Made by a program: the position numbers and the translations under genes. The notes under the pieces are model-generated. The model made no database searches, was not told where the DNA came from, and saw nothing but the letters and a program-made list of their open reading frames with translations. Shown in pieces: positions 46,389-55,669 of a stretch of 64,000 nt of DNA. The DNA is from SZAS-103 sp038216155 (GTDB lineage Bacteria > Pseudomonadota > Gammaproteobacteria > Xanthomonadales > Xanthomonadaceae): positions 32,808 through 96,807 of the forward strand of contig JBBQQH010000002.1 in NCBI GenBank assembly GCA_038216155.1, in the 5' to 3' direction. Numbering within the stretch: position 1 is the stretch's first letter; every line of letters starts with the position of its first letter.

Positions 46389-46711
46389 CTGAGAAGGCGC
46401 CGCAATAGCGCGGGCAGCATGCTGGAGCGATGCGGTCACGAATGCAAATCGAACCACTAAACCGTTCGTGGTGAGCTGCGATGTCCATGGATGGACAAGT
46501 GCCACGAGCGCATGGATGCGCATGAGTGGCTCGAACCATAAAAGCGTACCCCTCCCCAACCCTCCCCTCCGCTAATGCGAAAGGGAGGGAGTTACGCTAC
46601 GGCGCGTTGCATTGATCGCGAAAACTTCTAAAAATCCTGCGCAATCACACTGGTTCAACTCAATTAACCGCCGCCGTGCGATGCTGGCGGTCGATCCGAC
46701 TGGAGAATCCC
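46389..46711. other. Intergenic repeat region
   Basis: A gap of 323 bases with no gene. It holds a REP-like half (ACCGTTCGTGGTGAGC, 46461-46476) with a partner word GTGGCTCGAACC near 46526-46537, then a hairpin of CCCTCCC (46560-46566) and GGGAGGG (46583-46589). The hairpin may end the radical SAM transcript. A ribosome binding site (GGAG, 46702-46705) precedes the next gene. Confidence 0.6.
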
Positions 46712-47590
46712 ATGCCCGGCAATCCCATACTCACCTTGGCCATGACCACCGCTCTCGCCGTGGTGTTCGCTTCGACTGCGGCTGCCAACCCGGCCATAGC
46801 GGACGCCAGCAAGGACAGGACCGAAATGCCTGCCACTGCACCGCCTGGCTCTCCATCGCAGCTGGACCTGGCGATCGCGGGTGCGTGGCGCGATCCGGCA
46901 AACGTCGCCCGCGACAGATTCCGGCATCCGAAACAGACCCTTGAGTTCTTCGGCGTCAATCCGGCGCAGACGGTGATCGAGATCACCCCCGGCGGCGGTT
47001 GGTACGCGGAAATCCTGGCGGCGCTGTTGAACGCGAACGGCCACTACATCGCCGCGGAGGCCAAACCGAAAACGCCCGACGGCGAGGCCGCGCAGGACAA
47101 TAGCGCGCTGGCAAAAAAATTCGCCGCCGACTCCATCGACTACGGCAACGCCAAAACGGTTGAATTCGATCCATCCGCACCCAGCTTGGGGCCTGCGGCA
47201 TCAGCCGATGTAGTGCTGACCTTCCGCAACGTGCACAACTGGGTGATGGGCGGGAATCAGGCGGCGATGTTCAAGGCGTTTTTCGATGTGCTCAAACCAG
47301 GCGGCGTGCTCGGTGTCACCGATCATCGTGCGCCGGCCGGTGCGGCAACCGACGGCAAGCACGGTTACGTGACCGAGAAACAGGTGATCGACTACGCGAC
47401 AGCCGCAGGATTTGCGCTGGCCGAGAAGAGCGAGATCAACGCCAATCCAAAGGACACCAAAGACTACGAAAAAGGCGTCTGGACGCTGCCGCCCGCTCTG
47501 GCAATGCGCGATGTCGACAAGGACAAATACCAGGCGATCGGCGAATCGGACCGCATGACGTTGAAGTTCGTCAAGCCACAGGCGAAATAG
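46712..47590 (+). CDS. Exported methyltransferase-like protein (COG4798 type)
   Basis: A 292-residue protein combining an N-terminal signal peptide (ILTLAMTTALAVVFASTAAA) with a class I SAM-methyltransferase fold: ITPGGGWYAEILAA as motif I, then VLTFRNVHNW and LKPGGVLGVTDHRAP. Exported methyltransferase-like proteins are known in proteobacteria, but since SAM is cytosolic their activity is unclear. Start ATG 46712 has a good ribosome binding site. Confidence 0.8.
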   Translation: MPGNPILTLAMTTALAVVFASTAAANPAIADASKDRTEMPATAPPGSPSQLDLAIAGAWRDPANVARDRFRHPKQTLEFFGVNPAQTVIEITPGGGWYAEILAALLNANGHYIAAEAKPKTPDGEAAQDNSALAKKFAADSIDYGNAKTVEFDPSAPSLGPAASADVVLTFRNVHNWVMGGNQAAMFKAFFDVLKPGGVLGVTDHRAPAGAATDGKHGYVTEKQVIDYATAAGFALAEKSEINANPKDTKDYEKGVWTLPPALAMRDVDKDKYQAIGESDRMTLKFVKPQAK

Positions 47591-47660
47591 ATTCGACCCA
47601 GGCTGCTGGACTGTGTAGCTGGCGCTTCAAGATGCCTGGCCAACAGGCACGCGACTTCAA

Positions 47661-47696
47661 CCCCTCTCCCGCACCGGCGGGTGGAGGGGTCTTTCG
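47661..47696 (+). terminator. Candidate terminator hairpin
   Basis: CCCCTCTCCCGC pairs with GGCGGGTGGAGGGG (one bulge), followed by TCTTTC. It follows the methyltransferase gene by about 70 bases. The same GC-rich hairpin type is common as an intergenic repeat in such genomes, so a repeat is an alternative reading. Confidence 0.5.
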
Positions 47697-47831
47697 TCGC
47701 CCGATTTCATTTCCAAGGCTTCGCGTTCTTCAGCGACGCTTGTTAGCCGGTGAACAATCGGCCTAACATCATTCGCTGCTCCCGCAGCCATACACTTGCG
47801 TAACCAACCCGGCAGACGGTTTTCGAAATCG

Positions 47832-49877
47832 ATGAGCGCCGCACCCGAACCCACCGCATCGCTCGACCAGGCCCTGGCCCACGCCACGCGGCTGCTCGCC
47901 GTCGATGCGGAGTTGGCCGGTGAACAGGCTGCGGAAATACTGAAGATCGTCGAAAACCACCCGTTGGCGCTGTTGGTGCTCGGCGCATCGCGGTCCATTG
48001 GTGGCAATCACGAACAAGCGCTGGCGATTCTTGAGCCGTTGGGTCTCCAGCAGCGCAACTGGGCGATGGCGCACCTGGAACTCGGACTTGCGCTGGATCG
48101 CGCTGGACGCGCCGATGAGGCAGAGGCGGCATTGCGGCACGCGGTCGCGCTCAAGGCTGACCTCCCACGGGCATGGCTGGCGCTTGCCGATCACCTGTTC
48201 GCGGCTGGCGACACGGCCGGCGCGGATGCGGCGTATGCATCGCATGTGCGTTATTCGACGCGCGATCCGGAGCTGCTGGCGGCGGCCTCGGCATTGGTGG
48301 AGAACCGCATCCCCGAAGCCGAAGTTTTGCTGCGCAGGCAATTGAACCGAGCACCGAGCGATGTCGCCTCGCTGCGCATGCTCGCCGAAGTGGCTGCCAG
48401 ACTTGGACGCGACGACGAGGCGGAACTGTTGCTCGCGCAGTGTCTCGAGCTCGCGCCGGGCTTTCATGCGGCGCGACAGAACTACGCGCTAGTGCTCAAC
48501 CGCGCGAACAAACCAGCGCTGGCATTAGCCGAGATCGAATCCCTGCTCGCGATCGAGCCGGAGAATCCGGGCTATCGCAACCTCAAGGCGGTGATCCTGT
48601 GCCGCATCGGCGACTATGAGCCTGCCATCGAGATTTACGACCGCATCCTCGTCGAATATCCGAACCACTCCCGCATCTGGATGAGCTACGGGCACGCGCT
48701 GAAGACCGCCGGCTTCCAGGATCGCGCGATTGAAGCGTATCGCCGGAGCATTGCTCTGGAGCCGGGATTCGGCGAGGCCTACTGGAGCTTGGCCAACCTC
48801 AAGACCTTCCGCTTCAGCGAAGCCGAACTGGCAGCGATGCGCCGGCAGCTTCAACGCGACAACATCGACGCCGAGCATCGCCTGCATTTCGAGTTCGCGG
48901 TCGGCAAGGCGTTGGAGGATACGGCCGAGTACGCGCAGTCATTTCCGCATTACGCGCGCGGCAATGCGCTGCGGCGCGAGATGATTCCCTACAGCGCCGA
49001 CGAGAACACCGCGCGCGTGCAGCGCTCGACGCGGCTTTACACGTCGGAGTTTTTCCGCGAACGCGCCGGCTTCGGCAGTGCTGCGCCGGATCCGATCTTC
49101 ATCGTCGGCCTGCCGCGCGCTGGCTCCACCCTGATCGAGCAGATCCTGTCGAGTCATTCCGCGGTGGAAGGCACCATGGAATTGCCCGAGATCAACAGCA
49201 TGATTCGTTCGCTGCGTCAGCGCACCGGGGCGCCGACGACGATTCCCTACCAGGACACGATCGCAGCGTTGGATGCGGGCGCGCTGCGCGAGCTCGGCGA
49301 CGTCTACATCGAACGCACTCGCATCCATCGCAAGACCGGCGCGCCGCTCTTTATCGACAAGATGCCGAACAATTTCGCCCACGTCGGCTTGATCCACCTG
49401 GCGCTGCCGAACGCACGCATCATCGATGCGCGGCGACACCCAATGGCGTGCTGTTTTTCCGGCTTCAAACAGCAGTTCGCGCGCGGCCAGAGTTTCAGCT
49501 ATAGCCTCGAGGATATAGGCCGTTACTATCGCGATTACGTCGAACTGATGGCGCACTTCGATGCCGTGCTGCCCGGGCGCATCCATCGCGTCGCCTACGA
49601 GGACATGGTCACGTCCACCGAGACCGAAGTGCGGCGGCTGCTGGACTATTGCGGACTTCCGTTCGAGGATGCGTGTCTGCGGTTCTTCGAGAATGCGCGC
49701 CCGGTGCGGACCGCCAGTTCCGAACAGGTACGCCAGCCGATCTACCGCGAGGGGATTGATCACTGGAAACACTTTGAACAGTGGCTAGGGCCGCTGAAGA
49801 CCAGTCTGGGCCCGGTGCTGGATGCCTACCCAGCCGCGCCAAAGGACTTGGCAATCAGCGCAGTGGGGACAGCGTGA
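47832..49877 (+). CDS. TPR-containing sulfotransferase-family protein
   Basis: A 681-residue protein with N-terminal tetratricopeptide repeats (about 20-330) and a C-terminal sulfotransferase domain. The PAPS 5'-phosphate loop is VGLPRAGSTLIEQIL (residues 425-439), and the later DARRHPMACCFSGFKQQFAR region fits the 3'-phosphate site. The family resembles tyrosyl-protein sulfotransferases; the target is unknown. It lies 30 bases upstream of a TonB-dependent receptor gene, the recurrent pairing of this family. Start ATG 47832. Confidence 0.87.
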   Translation: MSAAPEPTASLDQALAHATRLLAVDAELAGEQAAEILKIVENHPLALLVLGASRSIGGNHEQALAILEPLGLQQRNWAMAHLELGLALDRAGRADEAEAALRHAVALKADLPRAWLALADHLFAAGDTAGADAAYASHVRYSTRDPELLAAASALVENRIPEAEVLLRRQLNRAPSDVASLRMLAEVAARLGRDDEAELLLAQCLELAPGFHAARQNYALVLNRANKPALALAEIESLLAIEPENPGYRNLKAVILCRIGDYEPAIEIYDRILVEYPNHSRIWMSYGHALKTAGFQDRAIEAYRRSIALEPGFGEAYWSLANLKTFRFSEAELAAMRRQLQRDNIDAEHRLHFEFAVGKALEDTAEYAQSFPHYARGNALRREMIPYSADENTARVQRSTRLYTSEFFRERAGFGSAAPDPIFIVGLPRAGSTLIEQILSSHSAVEGTMELPEINSMIRSLRQRTGAPTTIPYQDTIAALDAGALRELGDVYIERTRIHRKTGAPLFIDKMPNNFAHVGLIHLALPNARIIDARRHPMACCFSGFKQQFARGQSFSYSLEDIGRYYRDYVELMAHFDAVLPGRIHRVAYEDMVTSTETEVRRLLDYCGLPFEDACLRFFENARPVRTASSEQVRQPIYREGIDHWKHFEQWLGPLKTSLGPVLDAYPAAPKDLAISAVGTA

Positions 49878-49907
49878 CATCACTACAACACGGGGAAGGG
49901 GAAATTT

Positions 49908-52391
49908 ATGAAACAGGCATGCAGGCAGCGTAGCGGACAGGGGAATGCCAAAAATCTGGTGAGAGTGCCGCTCGCGGTCGCGATCTATCTTGCGATCAGC
50001 TCGACTGCGCTTGCGCAGTCAGACCCGCAGCCGCTTGCAGACCAGCAGGCTCCAGCAGAGAAGCAGGCAGAGCCAGCAGATCGCGTCAAGACCTTGGACG
50101 AGGTGGTGGTCACAGCGCAAAAGCGCACGGAAAACGTGCAAAAGGTCCCGATCAGCATCCAGGTGATCAGCGAGACCAAGCTCAAGCAGGCCGACGTGCT
50201 GAGCTTCAGCGACTACGCGAAGATGATCCCCAGCCTGTCGTACGGCACCGCCGGCGGCGGCGTGTTTTCCGGCCCGGGCTTCGTCCAGGTCTACATGCGC
50301 GGCGTCGCCAGCGGTGGCGACGGCAACCATTCGGGTTCGCAGCCCAGCGTCGGCATGTACCTCGATGAGCAACCGATCACCACGATCCAGGGCGCGCTCG
50401 ACATCCACATGTACGACATCAAACGCGTCGAGGCTCTGGCCGGCCCGCAGGGCACGTTGTATGGCGCGAGTTCGCAGTCCGGCACGGTGCGCATCATCAC
50501 CAACAAGCCCGATCCATCGAAATTCGCATCGTCCTATGCCGCCGAATTGAACACGATCGACGGCGGCGGCATCGGCCATGTCCTCGAAGGCATGGTGAAC
50601 ATTCCGATCAGCCCGACCGCAGCAATCCGCCTGGTTGGCTGGGAAAAGCACGATGCCGGTTACGTCGACAACGTGCACGGCACGATCACCTTTCCGACCT
50701 CGGGGATCACAGTCGACAACGCCAACCGCGCGAAGAAGAACTACAACGACGCCGATACAATTGGCGCGCGCGCGGCGGCCCAGTTTCAAATCGGCGACAA
50801 CTGGACGATCACACCGACGATCATGGGTCAGCACCAGAAGGCCAATGGCAGCACCGGCTACGACCCAAAGATCGGCGACCTCAAGGTGACGCACTTCACA
50901 CCCGAATCCTCCGACGACAGCTGGGCCCAGGCGGCGCTGACGGTGGAAGGCAAGATCGGCAATTTCGACTTGACGTACGTGTTCTCTCACCTCAAGCGCG
51001 ATGTCGATTCACACGCCGACTACACCGATTACGCCTTCTGGTACGACACGCTGGCGGGATACGGCGCGTACTTCTACGACAACAGCACCGCGCAGATCGA
51101 TCCGACCCAGTTCATCCACGGCAAGGATGGGTACACCAAGACCAGCCATGAGTTGCGAATCACCTCGCCATCGACCGAGCGCGTGCGCTTTGTCGGCGGC
51201 TTGTTCTGGCAGCAGCAACAGCACAACATCTTCCAGGATTACTTCATCGTCAATCTTGCTGATTCACTCGAAGTGCCGGGCTATCCCGACACGATCTGGC
51301 TGACTGCCCAGCAGCGTCGCGACCGCGACCAGGCGATCTTCGGGGAACTGTCATTTGATGTCACCGACCAGCTAACTCTTACCGGCGGCCTGCGCCACTT
51401 CAAGTCGAACAACAGCCTCAAGGGCTTTTTTGGTTTCGGTGCGGGTTTCAGCGGCAGCATCGGCGAGTCGCAATGTTTTTCGACCGAACATTTCCACGGC
51501 GCACCGTGCGTCAACCTCGACAAGAGCACCAGCGAAACCGGCAACATCGGCCGCCTCAACGCGACCTGGAAGTTCGACAACGACAAACTGATTTACGCGA
51601 CATGGTCGGAAGGCTACCGGCCCGGCGGCATCAATCGCCGCGGCACGCTGCCGCCGTACAAGTCCGACTTCCTGACCAACTACGAGATCGGCTGGAAGAC
51701 CTCGTGGGACAACAACCGGATTCGCTGGAACGGCGCGTTCTTCCGCGAGAACTGGAAGGACTTCCAGTTTTCTTACTTGGGCGCCAATGGCCTGACCGAA
51801 ATCCGCAACGCCAACCAGGCGCGGATCGATGGCTTCGAGACAGACCTCACTTGGGCCGCAACCTACAACCTGTCGATCAGTGGTGGCTTCGCCTGGTACA
51901 ACGCCCGTCTGGCGGCGGACTACTGCAAGGCAACCGATCCTTTGACCGGCGCCCTGGATGCCACTTGCTTTGATCCGGTGGATCTCAGTGCGCCATTCAA
52001 CAACCGCAAACCGGACTTCGCCGCCAGTGGCACACGACTCCCGATCACCCCGCGATTCAAGGGCAATCTCAATGCGCGTTACAGCTTCGACTGGGCAGGT
52101 GGCGATGCCTACGGGCAGGCAACGGTCACTCACGTCGGTAGTCGCACTACAGACTTGCGCGAATACCAGAGCGGCTTACTCGGATCCCTGGCTGCCTACA
52201 CCTTGCTCGATCTCTCCGTCGGATACCACAAGAACAGCTGGTCGCTGGATTTGTTCCTGAAGAATGCGACCAACAAGCGCGCGGAGCTGGCGAAGTTCTC
52301 GGAATGCGCAGCGGAAGTTTGCGGACGCCAGCCTTACACCGTCACCGCACAACCGCGCACATTCGGCGTGCGTTTTTCGCAGGACTTCTGA
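49908..52391 (+). CDS. TonB-dependent receptor
   Basis: An 827-residue outer-membrane receptor with signal peptide (to about residue 37), TonB-box region LDEVVVTAQKRTENVQ, plug domain (about 75-190) and a 22-strand barrel ending in Phe. The substrate is not apparent; the gene pairs with the TPR-sulfotransferase rather than with siderophore genes. A strong purine-rich ribosome binding site (GGGGAAGGGG) precedes the start. Confidence 0.92.
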   Translation: MKQACRQRSGQGNAKNLVRVPLAVAIYLAISSTALAQSDPQPLADQQAPAEKQAEPADRVKTLDEVVVTAQKRTENVQKVPISIQVISETKLKQADVLSFSDYAKMIPSLSYGTAGGGVFSGPGFVQVYMRGVASGGDGNHSGSQPSVGMYLDEQPITTIQGALDIHMYDIKRVEALAGPQGTLYGASSQSGTVRIITNKPDPSKFASSYAAELNTIDGGGIGHVLEGMVNIPISPTAAIRLVGWEKHDAGYVDNVHGTITFPTSGITVDNANRAKKNYNDADTIGARAAAQFQIGDNWTITPTIMGQHQKANGSTGYDPKIGDLKVTHFTPESSDDSWAQAALTVEGKIGNFDLTYVFSHLKRDVDSHADYTDYAFWYDTLAGYGAYFYDNSTAQIDPTQFIHGKDGYTKTSHELRITSPSTERVRFVGGLFWQQQQHNIFQDYFIVNLADSLEVPGYPDTIWLTAQQRRDRDQAIFGELSFDVTDQLTLTGGLRHFKSNNSLKGFFGFGAGFSGSIGESQCFSTEHFHGAPCVNLDKSTSETGNIGRLNATWKFDNDKLIYATWSEGYRPGGINRRGTLPPYKSDFLTNYEIGWKTSWDNNRIRWNGAFFRENWKDFQFSYLGANGLTEIRNANQARIDGFETDLTWAATYNLSISGGFAWYNARLAADYCKATDPLTGALDATCFDPVDLSAPFNNRKPDFAASGTRLPITPRFKGNLNARYSFDWAGGDAYGQATVTHVGSRTTDLREYQSGLLGSLAAYTLLDLSVGYHKNSWSLDLFLKNATNKRAELAKFSECAAEVCGRQPYTVTAQPRTFGVRFSQDF

Positions 52392-52426
52392 CCGGCAACA
52401 AACGCATTTGCTGCCGCTAACAAAAC

Positions 52427-52455
52427 GCCCACTCGAGGCATCGGGTGGCCTTTTT
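52427..52455 (+). terminator. Candidate rho-independent terminator
   Basis: GCCCAC and GTGGCC flank a short loop (one mismatch) and are followed by TTTTT at 52451-52455, 36 bases after the receptor stop. An A-run on the left would also allow it to serve the convergent ABC transporter gene. Confidence 0.5.
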
Positions 52456-52489
52456 CATGTGCGCCGCCTAATCACGTGTGGGCGCCAGT

Positions 52490-54262
52490 TCATGCTTCGC
52501 CGGTCTGCAATCGCCACAACGCGGCGTAGATTCCGTTGCGGGCGACGAGTTCGTCATGGGTGCCGGACTCGACGATGCGCCCGGCTTCCAACACATGAAT
52601 CGCGTCAGCGCGGCGCACGGTTGAAAGACGATGCGCGACGACGAGCGTAGTGCGGCGCTGACCGTCTTCACCCGCGTGCGCTTTCGCCAACGAATGCTGG
52701 ATCGCCGCCTCGGTTTCGTTGTCGACGGCCGAGGTCGCTTCGTCGAGAACAAGGATCACCGGATCGCGATACAGCGCGCGAGCCAGCGCAATGCGCTGGC
52801 GTTGTCCGCCTGACAGCTGGGTGCCGCGCTCGCCGACCGCACTCGCGTAGCCGTCGGGCAACGCGACGATGAATCGATGCGCTTCGGCCGCACGCGCGGC
52901 AGCTTCCACCTTCGCCATGTCGGGCGCGCGGTCGCCGTAGGCGATGTTGTCCGCGACCGTGCCGTCGGTGAGGAACGGTTCCTGCGCGACGTAGCCAATA
53001 ATTTTTCGAAATGCAGCTGGATCGAGTGCGGCGATGTCCAGACCATCAAGTGCGATGCGTCCGACATCGGGATCGATAAAGCGCAGCAACAATTTCAACA
53101 ATGTGCTCTTGCCACCGCCGGTGCCGCCGACCAAGGCGATCATCGCGCCTGCGGGCACGTCGAACGACACCCCATCGACCGCGACGCGACCATCGTAGGC
53201 ATGCCGCACATCGTCGAATCGCAAAGCTCCGCTTGGACGCGCCGTAAGTTGCTGGTCGCCGCGCTTTGGCAATGGCGAATCGAGCAAGTCCATCACGCGA
53301 TTCACCGACGCCATCGCACGTTGGTAGAGGTCAGTCATGTCGGCCAGCCGCGTTAGCGGCCACAACAAGCGTTGCGTGAGATAGACCAGCGCCGAATAAC
53401 TGCCGACTCCGAGCCGCCCCTGCAAGGTGAGCCAGCCGCCGTACAACATAGTCGCCACGAAACCGGCGAGGATCGCCATCCGGATCACCGGCGTGATCGC
53501 GGCCGACACCTTGATCGCTTCGGCGTTGCGCGCGCGAAAACCATCGGACGCAGCGCGCACGTGTTCGCTCTCAAATGCTTCGGCGGTGTAAGCCTGGATC
53601 GTGGCCATGCCGGCGAGGTTGTTGTTCAGGCGCGTGGAGACGGTGGCTGCGGCTTCGCGTGCGGCGGCGTAGCGCGGCGCGAGACGTTTCTGAAACCAGA
53701 ACGCGCCGATCAGGATCAACGGGATTGGCAATAGCGCGAGCACGGCGAGGTTTGCCGTCAGGAAGAAGAACACGGCGCCGACCAGCAGCGAGGAGATGAA
53801 CACCTGGATCAGATCGTTCGCGCCGGTGTTGAGGAAGCGCTCGATCTGGTTCACGTCTTCATTCATCAGCGCCATCAGCTTGCCGCTGCGTTCGCGCGCG
53901 ATGGTGTCGGGCGGGAGTTTTTGCAGGTGCGCGTATGCGGCTTGCCGCAGCGTGTGTTGCAGGTCCTGCGCAAGCCCGCGCCAACGCACCGCATACAGGT
54001 ATTCGAACAACGATTCGAACACCCACACCGCGATTGTCAGCGCGACCAGCAGCAGCAGCTGATGCAACGGATCGGGAATGCCCATGCGCGCCAGGAACGA
54101 TTCGCGCTTGTTGACCACCACATCGACTGCTACACCGATCAGCAACTCCGGCAGCACGTCGAAAAATTTGTTGAGTACCGAAAACGTGCTGGCAAGAATT
54201 GCGCCGCGCCGGAACGGGCGGGCGAAGACAAACAGGCGACGCAGGGGATGTGTTGGCGGCAT
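52490..54262 (-). CDS. ABC exporter, fused membrane and ATPase domains
   Basis: A 590-residue type I half-exporter: six membrane helices in about 1-320, then the nucleotide-binding domain with Walker A GGTGGGKST, signature LSGGQRQR and Walker B ILVLDEATSAVD. It probably works as a homodimer exporting a lipid or hydrophobic molecule. The true start is ATG 54262; the frame continues upstream through a REP element that reads MVRQAHHERVF, which is not coding. Confidence 0.9.
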   Translation of the reverse strand: MPPTHPLRRLFVFARPFRRGAILASTFSVLNKFFDVLPELLIGVAVDVVVNKRESFLARMGIPDPLHQLLLLVALTIAVWVFESLFEYLYAVRWRGLAQDLQHTLRQAAYAHLQKLPPDTIARERSGKLMALMNEDVNQIERFLNTGANDLIQVFISSLLVGAVFFFLTANLAVLALLPIPLILIGAFWFQKRLAPRYAAAREAAATVSTRLNNNLAGMATIQAYTAEAFESEHVRAASDGFRARNAEAIKVSAAITPVIRMAILAGFVATMLYGGWLTLQGRLGVGSYSALVYLTQRLLWPLTRLADMTDLYQRAMASVNRVMDLLDSPLPKRGDQQLTARPSGALRFDDVRHAYDGRVAVDGVSFDVPAGAMIALVGGTGGGKSTLLKLLLRFIDPDVGRIALDGLDIAALDPAAFRKIIGYVAQEPFLTDGTVADNIAYGDRAPDMAKVEAAARAAEAHRFIVALPDGYASAVGERGTQLSGGQRQRIALARALYRDPVILVLDEATSAVDNETEAAIQHSLAKAHAGEDGQRRTTLVVAHRLSTVRRADAIHVLEAGRIVESGTHDELVARNGIYAALWRLQTGEA

Positions 54263-54278
54263 GGCTAAGACCGTTGAT

Positions 54279-54353
54279 GGTTCGACAGGCTCACCACGAA
54301 CGGTTTCAGTTCGCCCGGCGCAGAAAACCCGCTCATGGTGAGCTTGTCGAACC
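54279..54353. repeat. REP-type inverted repeat
   Basis: Arm 54279-54303 (GGTTCGACAGGCTCACCACG...) and arm 54329-54353 (...GGTGAGCTTGTCGAACC) are inverted copies, separated by 25 bases. The element lies between the divergent ABC exporter and rluE genes. Translated, it gives the familiar artefact VRQAHHER. Half-copies sit at 43453 and 46461. Confidence 0.85.
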
Positions 54354-54434
54354 ATGAGCAGCGAGTGCGAGAAAGCACTCGTCGTCTTTGCATTGTCCCA
54401 CGCGCGGGTGGAGTGTCGCCGCTACACTGCGCGG

Positions 54435-54974
54435 ATGCTGATCGCCTTCAACAAGCCGTTCAACGTGCTGTGCCAGTTCACAGATCGCAGTTCGCCCGCG
54501 CGGTGCACTCTGGCCGGGTTTGGCATGCCCCCGTACGTGTACGCAGCCGGCCGCCTTGATTACGATTCCGAAGGTCTGCTGCTGCTGACCGACGACGGCG
54601 CATTGGTCAATCGCATCGCCGATCCGCGACACCAGCTGCAGAAAACGTATCTGGTACAAGTGGAAGGCCACGCCAGCTCAGCTCAGCTCGAAATATTGCG
54701 AGCTGGAGTGGCGTTAAAGGATGGGCCAAGCCTGCCAGCGCACGCGCGCGCACTGGAAAGCGCGCCTGACTGGCTATGGGCACGCGAGCCGCCCGTGCGG
54801 TTTCGCAAGACGGTGCCCGATACGTGGCTGGAGCTAACGATCGGCGAAGGCCGCAACCGCCAAGTCCGGCGCATGACAGCCGCGGTCGGCCTGCCGACAC
54901 TGCGACTGATTCGCGTCACGATCGGCGAGCACGGGCTGGACGGCTTGGCGCCCGGGCAATGGCGTCCCGTCTAA
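54435..54974 (+). CDS. rluE: Ribosomal large subunit pseudouridine synthase E
   Basis: Modifies a single uridine in 23S rRNA (U2457 in E. coli). The 179-residue product has the catalytic AAGRLDYDSEGLLLLT motif with its Asp, and the later EGRNRQVRRM segment. Start ATG 54435, so that the protein begins MLIAFNKPFNVLCQF; the in-frame upstream extension lies in repeat DNA. Confidence 0.9.
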   Translation: MLIAFNKPFNVLCQFTDRSSPARCTLAGFGMPPYVYAAGRLDYDSEGLLLLTDDGALVNRIADPRHQLQKTYLVQVEGHASSAQLEILRAGVALKDGPSLPAHARALESAPDWLWAREPPVRFRKTVPDTWLELTIGEGRNRQVRRMTAAVGLPTLRLIRVTIGEHGLDGLAPGQWRPV

Positions 54975-55100
54975 CAAACCGCGACCGATCTCTCCAGCCC
55001 TCATCGTCCCCGCGTTATCAGCTGTTCGTGGTACTAACGCCCTCGAACGCGGCGCTCAACAGCCAAGCTGGTCAATGACGAGGAGGACGGAATCTGTTAC

Positions 55101-55484
55101 TCAACTGGTCGCAGAACTCGCCTTGCTCGCGGTCTTGCGCGGAACCCGCTTGGTGGTCGCGCGACGCGCGACGCGCACCGGCTTGACCTCGATCGTGCGC
55201 ATGCCTTCATCGAGGTTGCGACGCCGGCTGTTGCGGCGCAGCAGCCACAGCGCGATGCCGGCCCCCGCAGCCACCACCACGGTCGCCGCGCTAGCAGCCG
55301 GATATTTGCGCAGCACTTTTACTGCTTTTCGGCCACCGTCGCGCAACACCGTGAGTTGCGCACCGGCGATCACCGCGCGCAATGCACTCGGTATCAAATG
55401 ACTGACGCCGCCGGTGACGCTGGTGGCGATGTGGCCAGCCTGACTGAGGGCGGCGGACGCGGTACGGCTGAGGGTCTTGTTCAT
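55101..55484 (-). CDS. Small basic membrane protein, unknown
   Basis: A 127-residue Ala- and Arg-rich protein. One membrane helix at about 70-90 (AASAATVVVAAGAGIALWLL) is followed by RRNSRRR and a strongly basic tail that resembles DNA- or RNA-binding tails. No family was recognised. The start is ATG 55484, preceded by GGAGA; upstream in-frame codons are less likely. Confidence 0.55.
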   Translation of the reverse strand: MNKTLSRTASAALSQAGHIATSVTGGVSHLIPSALRAVIAGAQLTVLRDGGRKAVKVLRKYPAASAATVVVAAGAGIALWLLRRNSRRRNLDEGMRTIEVKPVRVARRATTKRVPRKTASKASSATS

Positions 55485-55669
55485 GGCGGTTCTCCGAACG
55501 GTCAGGCCGCCAAGGCGATCCTGATATGGCTGATTGGAATTGCGGTTTTTGATCGACACCAAGCCGCCAGCAAGCGCAGCAATCGACCCTGTTGTGCAGG
55601 CGTGAACCCTAGCAGGCCCTTCATGAACGGCGCTCGCATGTCATCCCCAATGCCGCTGGCATTACACTG

